38,144 nucleotides of DNA from Bacteroidota bacterium (GCA_013286565.1 JABDFM010000028.1:1-38144), one strand, 5' to 3'; positions 1 to 8,085 are shown, counted from the stretch's first letter. Notes: generated by a model not told the origin, from the letters alone. Translations and numbers: made by a program.

Positions 1-516
1 ATGTTAAAACCGGGTGTACGATATAAAGATATCCACCTTGCCGCCTGCCAGAAACTGGCGGAAGGCTTAAAACAGGTTGGGCTCATGAAAGGCGACTCTG
101 CCGAAGCGGTAGCAGCGGGCGCGCACGCCATGTTTTTTCAATGCGGCCTGGGCCACATGCTGGGCATGGACACCCATGATATGGAAGACCTGGGCGAGCC
201 TTATGTGGGTTATACCGATACGCTGAAAAAAGAAACATCCATCTTCGGGCTGAAATCACTGCGCCTGGGCCGAGAGCTGGAAGCAGGTTTTGTGCTAACC
301 GTAGAACCGGGGATCTATATCATCCCTGAACTAATAGACCGCTGGCAGGCCGAAAAAAAGTACGCTGACTTTATCAACTATGATGTGCTGAACACCTACC
401 GCGATTTCGGTGGCATACGCATTGAGGATAACTTTTTAATAACAGATAGTGGCTATCAATTATTAGGCAAGTACCTGCCTAAAACGCTAAAAGAGATTGA
501 GGGGTTGAAGGGATAA
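1..516 (+). CDS. pepP: Xaa-Pro aminopeptidase (aminopeptidase P, M24B), C-terminal part
   Basis: This is the C-terminal third of an M24 'pita-bread' metallopeptidase that removes an N-terminal residue preceding proline. Visible metal or active-site residues, numbered from the first codon here, are H52 in GHMLGMDTHD, H59, E102 in VEPGIYI and E142 in GGIRIEDN. The two Asp ligands that normally precede them lie upstream of the window. Family members are about 430-460 residues and only 171 are present, so the ATG at position 1 is almost certainly an internal methionine and the gene starts off-window. The C-terminus is natural: TAA, then a GC-rich hairpin. Family assignment is secure; exact substrate preference is inferred. 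Confidence 0.9.
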   Translation: MLKPGVRYKDIHLAACQKLAEGLKQVGLMKGDSAEAVAAGAHAMFFQCGLGHMLGMDTHDMEDLGEPYVGYTDTLKKETSIFGLKSLRLGRELEAGFVLTVEPGIYIIPELIDRWQAEKKYADFINYDVLNTYRDFGGIRIEDNFLITDSGYQLLGKYLPKTLKEIEGLKG

Positions 517-525
517 TCAACAAAT

Positions 526-580
526 CCCCTCCCTGGAGGGGGCGCGTAGGTAAGTGTAGTGGCGGGGGTGGGTTTCTACG
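526..580. repeat. GC-rich palindromic intergenic repeat, possible terminator
   Basis: CCCCTCC (526-532) pairs with GGAGGGG (535-541), followed by a G-rich tract (GGCGGGGGTGGG). It sits 10 bp after the aminopeptidase stop in an otherwise AT-rich gap. Blocks of this look are common between Sphingobacteriaceae genes, which is recollection rather than a search. There is no clear T-run, so a terminator role is uncertain. Confidence 0.45.
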
Positions 581-702
581 CTATGCTAAAACATATCCCA
601 CTTCACCCAATATTAACTTGATATAAAGCCTTTACCCCAAAAATTGATGAATTTTTATCAAAAATTAATACAAAGTTTGCACTTTTCTGAATAACTATTC
701 GT

Positions 703-710
703 TAAATTTG
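703..710 (+). promoter_or_regulatory. Bacteroidota -7 promoter element (TAAATTTG)
   Basis: This is an exact match to the TAnnTTTG -7 element of the Bacteroidota primary sigma factor. A TTG at 677-679 could be the -33 element, with a 23-bp spacer that is slightly long. The predicted start near 717 would leave a leader of about 40 nt before the ATG at 757. Confidence 0.5.
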
Positions 711-756
711 ATATGAGAATACTTTCTACCTAAAAATTAACAGAAAGGGGCTTATT

Positions 757-999
757 ATGATTCAGCGATCAGCATTCCATCCGGAACGTCAGTTTCATAT
801 TTTAATCAATTTTAATAATGACGAGCGCAGCGTAGCCGTTTTACCTGATGAAAAGGGCAAATTTTTGGTAGTTGACCAGGGAGAGGTGTTAGGCCAGGTT
901 GCTTTTGATAAGCAGCTGAATTGCGTTTCGAGCCAATGTGAACTGGATGCGGCTATTTTGGCGCAGTTGAACAAGGGCATAAAAAACCATTATTCCTGA
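757..999 (+). CDS. Small protein of unknown function (80 aa)
   Basis: The family is not recognised. The product is soluble and slightly acidic, with no signal peptide or membrane segment. Its pattern suggests beta strands (FHILINF, RSVAVLP, KFLVVDQ, EVLGQVAF) followed by a helical C-terminus (LDAAILAQLNKGIK), with two cysteines near residues 56 and 61. Support for a real gene is an exact TAnnTTTG promoter 46 bp upstream, a purine-rich AGAAAGGGG just before the ATG (unusually SD-like for this window), and a large inverted repeat directly after the stop. It is monocistronic by spacing. Confidence 0.6.
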   Translation: MIQRSAFHPERQFHILINFNNDERSVAVLPDEKGKFLVVDQGEVLGQVAFDKQLNCVSSQCELDAAILAQLNKGIKNHYS

Positions 1000-1005
1000 G
1001 TTTTG

Positions 1006-1089
1006 ATTTGAAGTTTAGAAGGGGTGATTGATTTAGTTTAACCTGATCAACTATTCTAACCTAATCTAACTCAATCACCCATTTCAAAT
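1006..1089. repeat. Imperfect inverted repeat downstream of the small gene
   Basis: Outer arms ATTTGAA (1006-1012) and TTCAAAT (1083-1089) enclose inner arms GGGTGATTGA (1022-1031) and TCAATCACCC (1071-1080). The 39-bp loop holds loosely repeated TCTAACCTAATCTAA motifs. The rest of the 194-bp gap before the S53 peptidase shows nothing else recognisable. Confidence 0.55.
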
Positions 1090-1193
1090 AACGTAAAAAC
1101 ACGCATCAAAACCCGTAATTGTACTAATGGGAATCTTTTTGATAAGGGCTACCTTTAACTAATATTTAATTATAGGCCTAAATAAAATTTATC

Positions 1194-2732
1194 ATGGAAA
1201 CTCAAAAAACAGTTGCCGTAGCAGGCAGTAATAAGCTGGTGCATCCGGGTGAAACTACGGGTAAGATCAATCGTAAAGAAGCTATTGAAGTTACGGTACG
1301 TATCCGCAGAAAACGATCGATCGAATCAAAACTCAGGTCGGGCGAACAGGTCAGTCATAGCAATTATGAAAAACAATTTGGCGCCTCTAAAAAAGATACC
1401 GATAAAGTTGAAGCTTTTGCCCAGGAGTATCACCTGAGTACAGTGGACGCAGATCTGGCCCGCAGAAGTGTTATTTTGAGGGGCACCATTGCTGATATGG
1501 AAGCTGCTTTTGGCGTAACTTTATCGGGAGCGACTGATGAAGCCGGCAATAACATCCGGGTGCGCCAGGGCGAGATATTTGTTCCTGTTGCATTAAAAGA
1601 TATTGTTGAGGGTGTTTTTGGTCTCGACAACCGCCCTGTCGCTCGTGCCATGTTCAGGATATCCCAACGTAACGGCCAGATTGTTTCACATGCCGCCGCA
1701 CCACAAGCCTTTACCCCCGACCAGTTAGCCAATATTTATGGTTTCCCTGCGGGATTTAACGGCAAGGGCCAAACTATAGCTATCCTGGAATTAGGCGGGG
1801 GCTTCCGCACTAAGGACATTACCACCTATTTTAAAGGGCTCGGCATAAAAAAGCCTGCCGTGAAAGCAATATCAGTGGATGGCGGAAAGAACAGTCCCTC
1901 AAATGCAAATAGCGCCGATGGCGAGGTGATGCTTGATATTGAAGTAGCAGGGGCCGTGGCGCCGGGCGCAAACATCGTGGTTTATTTTTGCCCCAATACG
2001 GATCAGGGTTTCTTGGATGGGATAACCCAAGCCGTGCATGATAGCGCAAACAAACCATCGGTATTATCCATTAGCTGGGGTTCGGCCGAGGTAAACTGGA
2101 CACAGCAATCCCTCACCAGTTTTAACGAAGCCTTTAAAGCCGCGGCAGTGCTCGGCGTTACTATTTGTATAGCCTCGGGCGACAGTGGATCAAGCGATAG
2201 CGTGACCGACGGGAATGTACACGTTGATTTCCCCGCATCAAGCCCTTATGTGCTGGGTTGTGGTGGCACCAGTTTAACAACTAATAATAACACCGTAAGC
2301 TCAGAAACCGTTTGGCACGATAGCAGTAGTTCCGCATCAGGCGGCGGCGTGAGCGATTTTTTTGCCCTGCCTGATTACCAGGTCAATGCCAATGTACCCC
2401 TATCGCTGAATACGCAATTCAAAGGCCGCGGCGTACCAGACGTGGCTGGAGATGCCGACCCAAATACAGGCTACAAAGTATTGGTTGACGGGCAGCAAAT
2501 GGTAATTGGCGGCACAAGCGCTGTAGCGCCGTTAATGGCCGGGCTGATTGCCCGCATCAATCAGCAAAAGGGAAAATGGGTGGGTTTTATTAACCCCACT
2601 CTGTATTCAACCCCTTCGCTTTGCCGTGATATTACAGTTGGCGATAACAAAACCACTTCAGCCAATACCGGCTATACCGCCGGACCCGGATGGGATGCCT
2701 GCTCGGGCTTAGGCGTATTATCGAAATTCTAA
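1194..2732 (+). CDS. S53 family peptidase (sedolisin/kumamolisin type) with pro-domain
   Basis: This is a serine-carboxyl peptidase of the kumamolisin group; family members are acid-active endopeptidases. Residues about 25-165 form the pro-kumamolisin activation domain and residues about 170-512 the catalytic domain. The Ser-Glu-Asp set is intact: E244 and D248 in DGEVMLDIE, oxyanion D330 in ASGDSG, and nucleophile S442 in GGTSAVAP. The C-terminal Asp and Gly-rich stretch (GPGWDACSGLG) fits the usual calcium site. There is no signal peptide: the protein begins METQKTVAVAG and has a basic segment VRIRRKR at 35-41, so export is unexplained. It converges on a serpin gene 24 bp away. Family is certain; substrate unknown. 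Confidence 0.93.
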   Translation: METQKTVAVAGSNKLVHPGETTGKINRKEAIEVTVRIRRKRSIESKLRSGEQVSHSNYEKQFGASKKDTDKVEAFAQEYHLSTVDADLARRSVILRGTIADMEAAFGVTLSGATDEAGNNIRVRQGEIFVPVALKDIVEGVFGLDNRPVARAMFRISQRNGQIVSHAAAPQAFTPDQLANIYGFPAGFNGKGQTIAILELGGGFRTKDITTYFKGLGIKKPAVKAISVDGGKNSPSNANSADGEVMLDIEVAGAVAPGANIVVYFCPNTDQGFLDGITQAVHDSANKPSVLSISWGSAEVNWTQQSLTSFNEAFKAAAVLGVTICIASGDSGSSDSVTDGNVHVDFPASSPYVLGCGGTSLTTNNNTVSSETVWHDSSSSASGGGVSDFFALPDYQVNANVPLSLNTQFKGRGVPDVAGDADPNTGYKVLVDGQQMVIGGTSAVAPLMAGLIARINQQKGKWVGFINPTLYSTPSLCRDITVGDNKTTSANTGYTAGPGWDACSGLGVLSKF

Positions 2733-2742
2733 TAAATATTGG

Positions 2743-2776
2743 ATAACCCGTTGCAATTAGTTTTGCAGCGGGTTAT
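2743..2776. terminator. Bidirectional hairpin between S53 peptidase and serpin genes
   Basis: ATAACCCGTTGCAA (2743-2756) pairs with TTGCAGCGGGTTAT (2763-2776), 14 bp with one G-U pair and a 6-nt loop. The right arm lies in the last codons of the serpin gene. The position between two converging genes suggests shared termination. Confidence 0.7.
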
Positions 2777-3989
2777 TCATTATGCCAACAAATAGGATCA
2801 GCCCGGTGTTCATTTCCCTGATCGCAAATATAAAAGGATGATCAGCGGTAAACTGCGGGGTAAGGCGGGCAGTAGTCGAAATAACAACTACAGTTGCTGC
2901 AGCGGCCGTGGTTCCTGATTCGTCTACAGAAACATAAGCTTTTTGCTTTACATAGGATATATCTAATCCGCCACCAGGGTTAATACCCGTAAAATCTGCC
3001 GCAGGCGAAAAAGCAATACCCATGCCTAATTTGCTCAAAGCTCCATTTAAAATAACATCATAACCAAAAGTGAACTTTGGCATCAAAACATCAACGTTAG
3101 TGGGTGATAATTTGCTTGCCCAGGTTTGCCATTTGGCAGAACTAAGGGTTGGAATGATATCATTAACTGATTTACCATTGCCCGGCATCACCATCATCAT
3201 GCTATATCTTTTGTTGATATAAGGCAGTTCGGCTACCTGCACTGAGTCATCAGCATAATAATTGCAGGGCATATCATAACCCGCCATAAAATCAGCCTGT
3301 ACCTGGCTATTGCTGCTTAGGTTGAACGCCATTTTATGGGTTTTAGCCGGATCAAATTTGTTGGCCCATATACTTTTAAAATAAATGGCATTGATCAGGA
3401 ACATTATATCATCCGATCCGATGCTGCTAACAATTTCAGGTATTTTCCCATTAGTTTGATCGCTTACCCAGTTGTTGATCGTAGTGGTTGAAGCTGGATT
3501 ACCGAAATCAAGCGCCTGCACTTTTGCCTTATAATAATTAGAGTTGGTAGTCAAAAAATTTGGCTGCACATTGAACCCCTGCCTGTACCAAATGGAGTTT
3601 GCTATTTTCAAAGTAGTATTAGGTTCAAGCACGGGCAGTTGGGTAAGCAGTTGATTGTAGTAGCTATTGATCTGATCCTGGGTAAAGCCATTATAATTCA
3701 TGGCTTTTTTTATAGAATCAAGGGTTGGGCCATTTGCGCCATTGCTGGTCATCCCTATGGCAAAACCTACGCTAAGCGGCGAAATGAACAGGTTGCCCGT
3801 ATTACCTGGTGCAACCGTTTTGAACAGGTTAAAAGTAAACGCATTATCCGCTGCCGCCTTTTGCAGCCCAACAGCGTCAAGCACAAGTGCTCTTCCGGTA
3901 CCGGGCTTAATATCAGAATTGCTTTTTTTGCAGGAAGCAAAAGCAATAATTAAAAGGAGCAGGCTGAGCAGCGGATAAATGCGTTTCAT
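2757..3989 (-). CDS. Serpin family protein, predicted lipoprotein
   Basis: This is a serpin, a family of suicide inhibitors that trap serine or cysteine proteases by inserting the reactive-centre loop. The N-terminus (MKRIYPLLSLLLLIIAFASC) is a lipoprotein signal with lipobox cysteine C20, so the protein is membrane-anchored, probably in the outer membrane. The serpin fold fills residues about 40-410. The hinge E357-S-G-T-T-A-A-A-A-T has the small-residue pattern of inhibitory serpins. Counting 17 residues from E357 places P1 near T373 and P1' near A374, with R375 next. The C-terminal strand (HPFIFAIRE, ILFVGIMNNP) is typical. The target is unknown; convergence with an S53 peptidase is suggestive only. 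Confidence 0.93.
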   Translation of the reverse strand: MKRIYPLLSLLLLIIAFASCKKSNSDIKPGTGRALVLDAVGLQKAAADNAFTFNLFKTVAPGNTGNLFISPLSVGFAIGMTSNGANGPTLDSIKKAMNYNGFTQDQINSYYNQLLTQLPVLEPNTTLKIANSIWYRQGFNVQPNFLTTNSNYYKAKVQALDFGNPASTTTINNWVSDQTNGKIPEIVSSIGSDDIMFLINAIYFKSIWANKFDPAKTHKMAFNLSSNSQVQADFMAGYDMPCNYYADDSVQVAELPYINKRYSMMMVMPGNGKSVNDIIPTLSSAKWQTWASKLSPTNVDVLMPKFTFGYDVILNGALSKLGMGIAFSPAADFTGINPGGGLDISYVKQKAYVSVDESGTTAAAATVVVISTTARLTPQFTADHPFIFAIREMNTGLILFVGIMNNPLQN

Positions 3990-4147
3990 AAGGTTAGTTT
4001 AGTTTTTTAAAATAGGTGGATGTTTTAATTAATATTACGCTTGATCAAAACAAATCGCTACACTACCGGTAAAATATTTATTACGAATTTTATTGCCAAT
4101 ATTTAAAACCTAAATTTACTTATACTCCAATTTTTAAACCTTTATAA

Positions 4148-5014
4148 ATGAAATCAACTATATCAGGGCTTATTGCACTGTTGCTGCTAATGCCCACTAT
4201 ATTATTTGCCCAATCAGGCAAAGTGTATGATGACTTAACCCTAAATAGCAAAATACTCAAAAGTGAGCGCAAATACGCGGTTTACCTGCCGCCTGATTAT
4301 GAAACATCAAACAGAAGTTACCCGGTTTTATACCTGCTGCATGGCGGTGGTGACGATCAGACCGGCTGGGTACAGTTTGGCGAGGTGCAGAGCATCACCG
4401 ACAAGGCAATAAAGGATGGTACGGCAACCCCGATGATCATTATTATGCCGGATGCCAATACCGGGCGCCGTGGCTATTTCAACGATGTAAAAGGCGACTG
4501 GAATTACGAGGATTTCTTTTTTAAGGAGTTGATACCGTATGTAGAAAAGAAATACCGCATCAAAAGCGATAAGCATTATCGTGCGGTGGCCGGTTTATCA
4601 ATGGGCGGCGGCGGAACTTTTGTTTATGCCCTGCATCACCCCGAAATGTTTTCATCAGCCTGCCCGCTCAGCGCCAACACAGGTCCTTTAACATTAGATG
4701 ACGCCCGCAAACAATTAACCAGGGATAACCCAAACCTGCCCGATTCTGTGATCAGCAATTATTATAACAGCCATAGCGTGCTGGCGATGATGAATAATAT
4801 GCCCGATGATCAGAAAAAGGCGGTGCGCTGGTATATTGATGATGGCGACGATGATCATTTATACGAAGGCAATTGCCTGGTGCACATCGCTATGCGCAAA
4901 AAAGAGATACCCCACGAGTTCCGTGTCCGCGATGGCGGCCACAACTGGACTTACTGGCGCGCCTCCCTGCCCAGTGTGCTGGAATTTGTATCGCAGGCCT
5001 TTCATCAGTATTGA
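4148..5014 (+). CDS. Secreted alpha/beta-hydrolase esterase (esterase D/FrmB-like, PF00756)
   Basis: This is an exported serine esterase of the putative-esterase family, which includes feruloyl/acetyl xylan esterases and S-formylglutathione hydrolases. A Sec signal peptide covers residues 1-21 (cleavage near LFA-QSG). Catalytic features are the oxyanion segment YLLHGGGDD (62-70), nucleophile S151 in AGLSMGGGG, a probable acid in the DDGDDDH cluster (231-237) and H265 in DGGHNW. At 288 aa it is a single catalytic domain with no carbohydrate-binding module. It is monocistronic. A carbohydrate-ester substrate fits a secreted Bacteroidota enzyme but is inferred. Confidence 0.88.
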   Translation: MKSTISGLIALLLLMPTILFAQSGKVYDDLTLNSKILKSERKYAVYLPPDYETSNRSYPVLYLLHGGGDDQTGWVQFGEVQSITDKAIKDGTATPMIIIMPDANTGRRGYFNDVKGDWNYEDFFFKELIPYVEKKYRIKSDKHYRAVAGLSMGGGGTFVYALHHPEMFSSACPLSANTGPLTLDDARKQLTRDNPNLPDSVISNYYNSHSVLAMMNNMPDDQKKAVRWYIDDGDDDHLYEGNCLVHIAMRKKEIPHEFRVRDGGHNWTYWRASLPSVLEFVSQAFHQY

Positions 5015-5036
5015 GTTATTATAATATAACAAGCTG

Positions 5037-5191
5037 TGTCATTTCGATGCGTAGCGAGAAATCTTAAACTACATGCAGGTCGCCAACATGCATAGTTCGC
5101 TTTTCGCTTGTATAAGATTTTTTCGCTCGCACAATCCAAACTCAAGCCCGCTCAAGAGAGTAGTTCTCCTCGTTCCTCGTTCGAAATGACA
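5037..5191. repeat. Intergenic repeat bounded by inverted TGTCATTTCGA termini
   Basis: A 155-bp block begins TGTCATTTCGATGCG and ends TCGAAATGACA, so its 10-11 bp ends are inverted copies. Internally the left end has GCGTAGCGAGAAATCTT and the right end, read in reverse, AACGAGGAACGAGGAG. It fills most of the 208-bp gap between the esterase and the GT39 gene. It resembles the dispersed non-coding elements scattered in this group's genomes; copy number cannot be judged here. Confidence 0.6.
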
Positions 5192-5222
5192 ATTTGATTT
5201 TTTATTAAATAGCGTAGGCACA

Positions 5223-6887
5223 TTATCGTACTATCACCAACTGCATAGGTGTTAACTCCTTTTCCCGCGTGGCCGCATTTAGAAATGCAGGCTTTAAACG
5301 GGCAATGAAATAGCGTTGAAATGTTTTAACAGGTTGCATATGCCAGCCTATGGCGCTAAACCTGTTAATAGCTTCAGTTGGGGCGTATAGCATAAAAGGT
5401 TTAGGCGGAATGACACCTGTACCATCACCATTGATCGTGGCTAAAGGCTGATCCAGGTAAAATTCCATGGTGTAAGGAATGTCCCCGTTCTGCGCCACAG
5501 GTAGTTTGGCTGTGTTGTTTTTATTGATCCATATTGCAGCTTCGCTCCCGGCCTGGTATTTCAGTAAGGATGGGTAAAATGCCAGGTTTAAATACAGGTT
5601 GATGATAAACGAAACCAGCAATGTGCTAAACCCGATACGGTAAAGTGGTTTGGCTGTAATTGCCCGCGGCAGAAATAATAACAGGATAAATAATGCGATC
5701 AAAACAGTTACTGTTCCCCAGTTTAATGCATCGGGCCTGAAAAAGTATTGAATTAAGCCAACGACTACAAATAATATTGAAATAACACTGATCTGTGTAA
5801 TACGCACCGCCCGGATGCTTTTTTCGGAACTGAGGTGATACAGGTATTGCGCCGTGAGTATAGCAAAAAATGGAAAAACGATATTCAGATAGTATGGCAA
5901 CTGGAATTGTGATGTCGAAAATATCAAAAAGGTAAGCAGCGACCCGCACAGGCAATACCACTCAAAGCTTTGTACACTTTTACGGCCTTTTCTGATGAAT
6001 TGAAATATCGCTGTGAATAACAAAAGCGACCAGGGCAAAAAGGCCCATAAAGTAGTATGGACAAAAAAGAAGGGATCGCCGTGCCCTTTTATCGGCCCGG
6101 TATTAAAGAAACGCCCAAACTGACTATCCCAAAAAAAGAACCGGATACCCGATACCATCTTCTGACCAAAAACCACCTTTTCGGGGTGCAGATCGAATTG
6201 CTCATAAAGGCAGTATATCTCGGGCAGGATAAAGATCAGTATTAAAATAGCCGCGACCAGCCAGCGCAGGTTAAAAAGTTGTTTCCATTGTTTGGTGATG
6301 ATCAACTGCCCTGCAATAGCCCCGCCGATGGGTATCAGCGCGAACATACCTTTCGTCATGATGGCGCAGGCTGTAAACAGGCATGCGGCGAGCAATTGCC
6401 AATAATTATTTTGCAGGTACGCTTTGTAAAAGTGATAAACCGAAGCGATCACCAGTCCGGTTAAAAAAGGCTCGGCGCGTACATCATTATTGGAGATAAT
6501 AATATGCTCGGCAGTAAGCAGGATCAGTACGGCCCATAGCGCTACCTCCTTGTTATACAAACTCCTGGCAAACAGGTAGGTGTACCATGCCCCCATCATC
6601 ATAAACAGGATGCCTGGCAATTTGTAGGCCCAGGTGGTAAAACCAAAAAGGTTAAATGATAACGCGGTAACCCAAAATGGGAAATGTGGTTTATCCAGCC
6701 AGTCGGAACCCGCTGCATACAGGTTTACATAGTCGTGATGCAGTACCATGGTTTTGGCGATGCCGGCATACAAAGTTCCATCGGTACCGATGATGGTGAT
6801 GAACAACCCGCTGAAATTCACCAAAACAGCCATAGCTATAAAAATATAGAGCCATTTGGTGTAGGTAGCGGTAGTTGATTGACCCAT
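5223..6887 (-). CDS. GT39/ArnT-like polytopic glycosyltransferase
   Basis: This is a GT-C fold membrane enzyme that moves a sugar from a polyprenyl-phosphate donor to a periplasmic acceptor (protein or lipid A). About 11-13 hydrophobic segments span residues 13-430, followed by a soluble periplasmic C-terminal part of about 110 residues. The first periplasmic loop has the catalytic Asp in IIGTDGTLYAGIAK (D36) and the WLDKPHFPFW segment (63-72), corresponding to the family's D/E and KPP motifs. NNDVRAEP (133-140) matches the second conserved loop. At 554 aa it is normal for ArnT/PMT-like enzymes. No arn genes flank it, so the acceptor is unknown. It is divergent from the LolA-like gene. Confidence 0.85.
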   Translation of the reverse strand: MGQSTTATYTKWLYIFIAMAVLVNFSGLFITIIGTDGTLYAGIAKTMVLHHDYVNLYAAGSDWLDKPHFPFWVTALSFNLFGFTTWAYKLPGILFMMMGAWYTYLFARSLYNKEVALWAVLILLTAEHIIISNNDVRAEPFLTGLVIASVYHFYKAYLQNNYWQLLAACLFTACAIMTKGMFALIPIGGAIAGQLIITKQWKQLFNLRWLVAAILILIFILPEIYCLYEQFDLHPEKVVFGQKMVSGIRFFFWDSQFGRFFNTGPIKGHGDPFFFVHTTLWAFLPWSLLLFTAIFQFIRKGRKSVQSFEWYCLCGSLLTFLIFSTSQFQLPYYLNIVFPFFAILTAQYLYHLSSEKSIRAVRITQISVISILFVVVGLIQYFFRPDALNWGTVTVLIALFILLLFLPRAITAKPLYRIGFSTLLVSFIINLYLNLAFYPSLLKYQAGSEAAIWINKNNTAKLPVAQNGDIPYTMEFYLDQPLATINGDGTGVIPPKPFMLYAPTEAINRFSAIGWHMQPVKTFQRYFIARLKPAFLNAATREKELTPMQLVIVR

Positions 6888-6905
6888 AAAGATTAGGTAA
6901 AGGTA

Positions 6906-6942
6906 ATATCGAATAATGAATTTTAAATATTGAATATCGAAT
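6906..6942. repeat. Short direct repeat ATATCGAAT
   Basis: Two copies of ATATCGAAT (6906-6914 and 6934-6942), 28 bp apart, lie in AT-rich sequence just upstream of the GT39 start. This could be operator-like or simple intergenic repetition. Confidence 0.3.
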
Positions 6943-7005
6943 TAACACTCAAACCACATTATGTAAAAGAAATATTACTTGTTCTGGCCGATTTATAAAT
7001 TCCTG

Positions 7006-7013
7006 TAATTTTG
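7006..7013 (+). promoter_or_regulatory. Bacteroidota -7 promoter element (TAATTTTG)
   Basis: Exact TAnnTTTG match. A TTG at 6979-6981 is the nearest candidate -33 element but the 24-bp spacer is long. The predicted start near 7020 would give about an 80-nt leader before the LolA-like gene. Confidence 0.45.
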
Positions 7014-7099
7014 CCTAACTTCAATAAAAAATACTGGCTTAACCTATTGACAGGTGGCGGTATAGACCGCAGCCTGAAGAATTTACAGCATAGAGAATT

Positions 7100-7816
7100 A
7101 TGAAAATATTAGCCATCATCGCGTTGTTTCTTTTGCCTTTGTCAGCGCAAAAAGAACTGGACTCAACTACCCTGCTGCAAAAAATGTATAACCGCTATCA
7201 TAACAAATGGCACAGCAGTTTAAGTTTTAATCAAACTACCGAAAGGTACCGGAATGACAGCCTGGTAAAATCAAACACCTGGTACGAGCGTATCGCTTAC
7301 CCCGACCTGCTGAGGATCGATTTTGATAGCCCGAATAGTGGTACTGGTGTTATCTTCAGGCATGATTCCACCTACGTTTTCAACAAAAACAAAGTGACCA
7401 GGGCTGTAAAAAATGAAAACGAGTTGATATTCTTTTTGGGCGGATTATACTTTAACACTTTTGACGAGGTACTTGCTCATTTTAAGGCATTGCATTATGA
7501 TCTAACCAAATTCCACACCAGCAAATGGGGCGACAAACCGGCTTATGTGATCGGCGCCGACCAGGACACCGATAAAGTAAACCAGCTATGGATAGACGCC
7601 GACAAACTGGTGGCGGTACGGTTTATCAAATACGATAGTGGCACCAAAGAAGAGGGCCGGTTTGAAGACCATATCCCTCTAAAAAAAGCCTGGAGCGAGA
7701 CCAGGTGCACCTTTCTTGTGAATGATCACCTGTTGCAGATAGAGAAATACCATGATGTAGTCCCCGGCGGCCCGCTCGATAAAAGCATTTTTGATCCGGG
7801 GATGATGGGGAAATAA
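7100..7816 (+). CDS. LolA-like outer-membrane lipoprotein-sorting protein, putative
   Basis: The product is a periplasmic protein with a Sec signal peptide (residues 1-16, cleavage near LSA-QKEL). The mature part, about 220 residues, alternates short beta strands with charged turns (SLSFNQTT, TWYERIAYPDLLRIDF, GTGVIFRHDSTYVF, QLWIDADKLVAVRFIKY). This is the pattern of LolA/LolB-type half-barrel proteins that ferry lipids or lipoproteins. No single diagnostic motif is present, so the assignment rests on overall pattern. The ATG overlaps the TGA of a 30-codon upstream frame (ATGA). A perfect 26-bp inverted repeat follows the gene at 7851. Confidence 0.55.
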   Translation: MKILAIIALFLLPLSAQKELDSTTLLQKMYNRYHNKWHSSLSFNQTTERYRNDSLVKSNTWYERIAYPDLLRIDFDSPNSGTGVIFRHDSTYVFNKNKVTRAVKNENELIFFLGGLYFNTFDEVLAHFKALHYDLTKFHTSKWGDKPAYVIGADQDTDKVNQLWIDADKLVAVRFIKYDSGTKEEGRFEDHIPLKKAWSETRCTFLVNDHLLQIEKYHDVVPGGPLDKSIFDPGMMGK

Positions 7817-7850
7817 AAGGCATTATTACAAAAAATAGTCTTAGAGTAAT

Positions 7851-7915
7851 TTGTCATGCTGAGGAACGAAGCATCTAATCGCACGGAGAAGATGCTTCGT
7901 TCCTCAGCATGACAA
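7851..7915. repeat. Long perfect palindrome (26-bp arms), REP-like
   Basis: The left arm (7851-7876, starting TTGTCATGCTGAGGAACGAA) and right arm (7890-7915) are exact reverse complements over 26 bp, with a 13-nt loop at 7877-7889. This would form a very stable hairpin in RNA or single-stranded DNA. It lies 34 bp after the LolA-like stop and lacks a T-run, so it looks more like a dispersed palindromic element than a dedicated terminator. Confidence 0.8.
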
Positions 7916-7977
7916 TTAGAACAAATCCATCCATTCTAACCCACTTATCCACTAATAAGCCCCTCCGTCATCCCAGC

Positions 7978-8048
7978 GTAAATAATAATATAGTATATTA
8001 TTATTTACTACTTTCTCAGTCTATATCTTCAACTTATGGATATAAGTT
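7978..8048. repeat. Two AT-rich palindromes upstream of an exported-protein gene
   Basis: GTAAATAATAATATA (7978-7992) and TATATTATTATTTAC (7994-8008) are perfect 15-bp arms around a single G. Just downstream AACTTAT (8031-8037) pairs with ATAAGTT (8042-8048). Both lie within 110 bp of the ATG at 8086 and could be operator or mRNA-leader structures. No TAnnTTTG element was found in this gap. Confidence 0.5.
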
Positions 8049-8085
8049 AAAACTTTTTAGTGTTTTATGGAGTTATTAAATTAGT

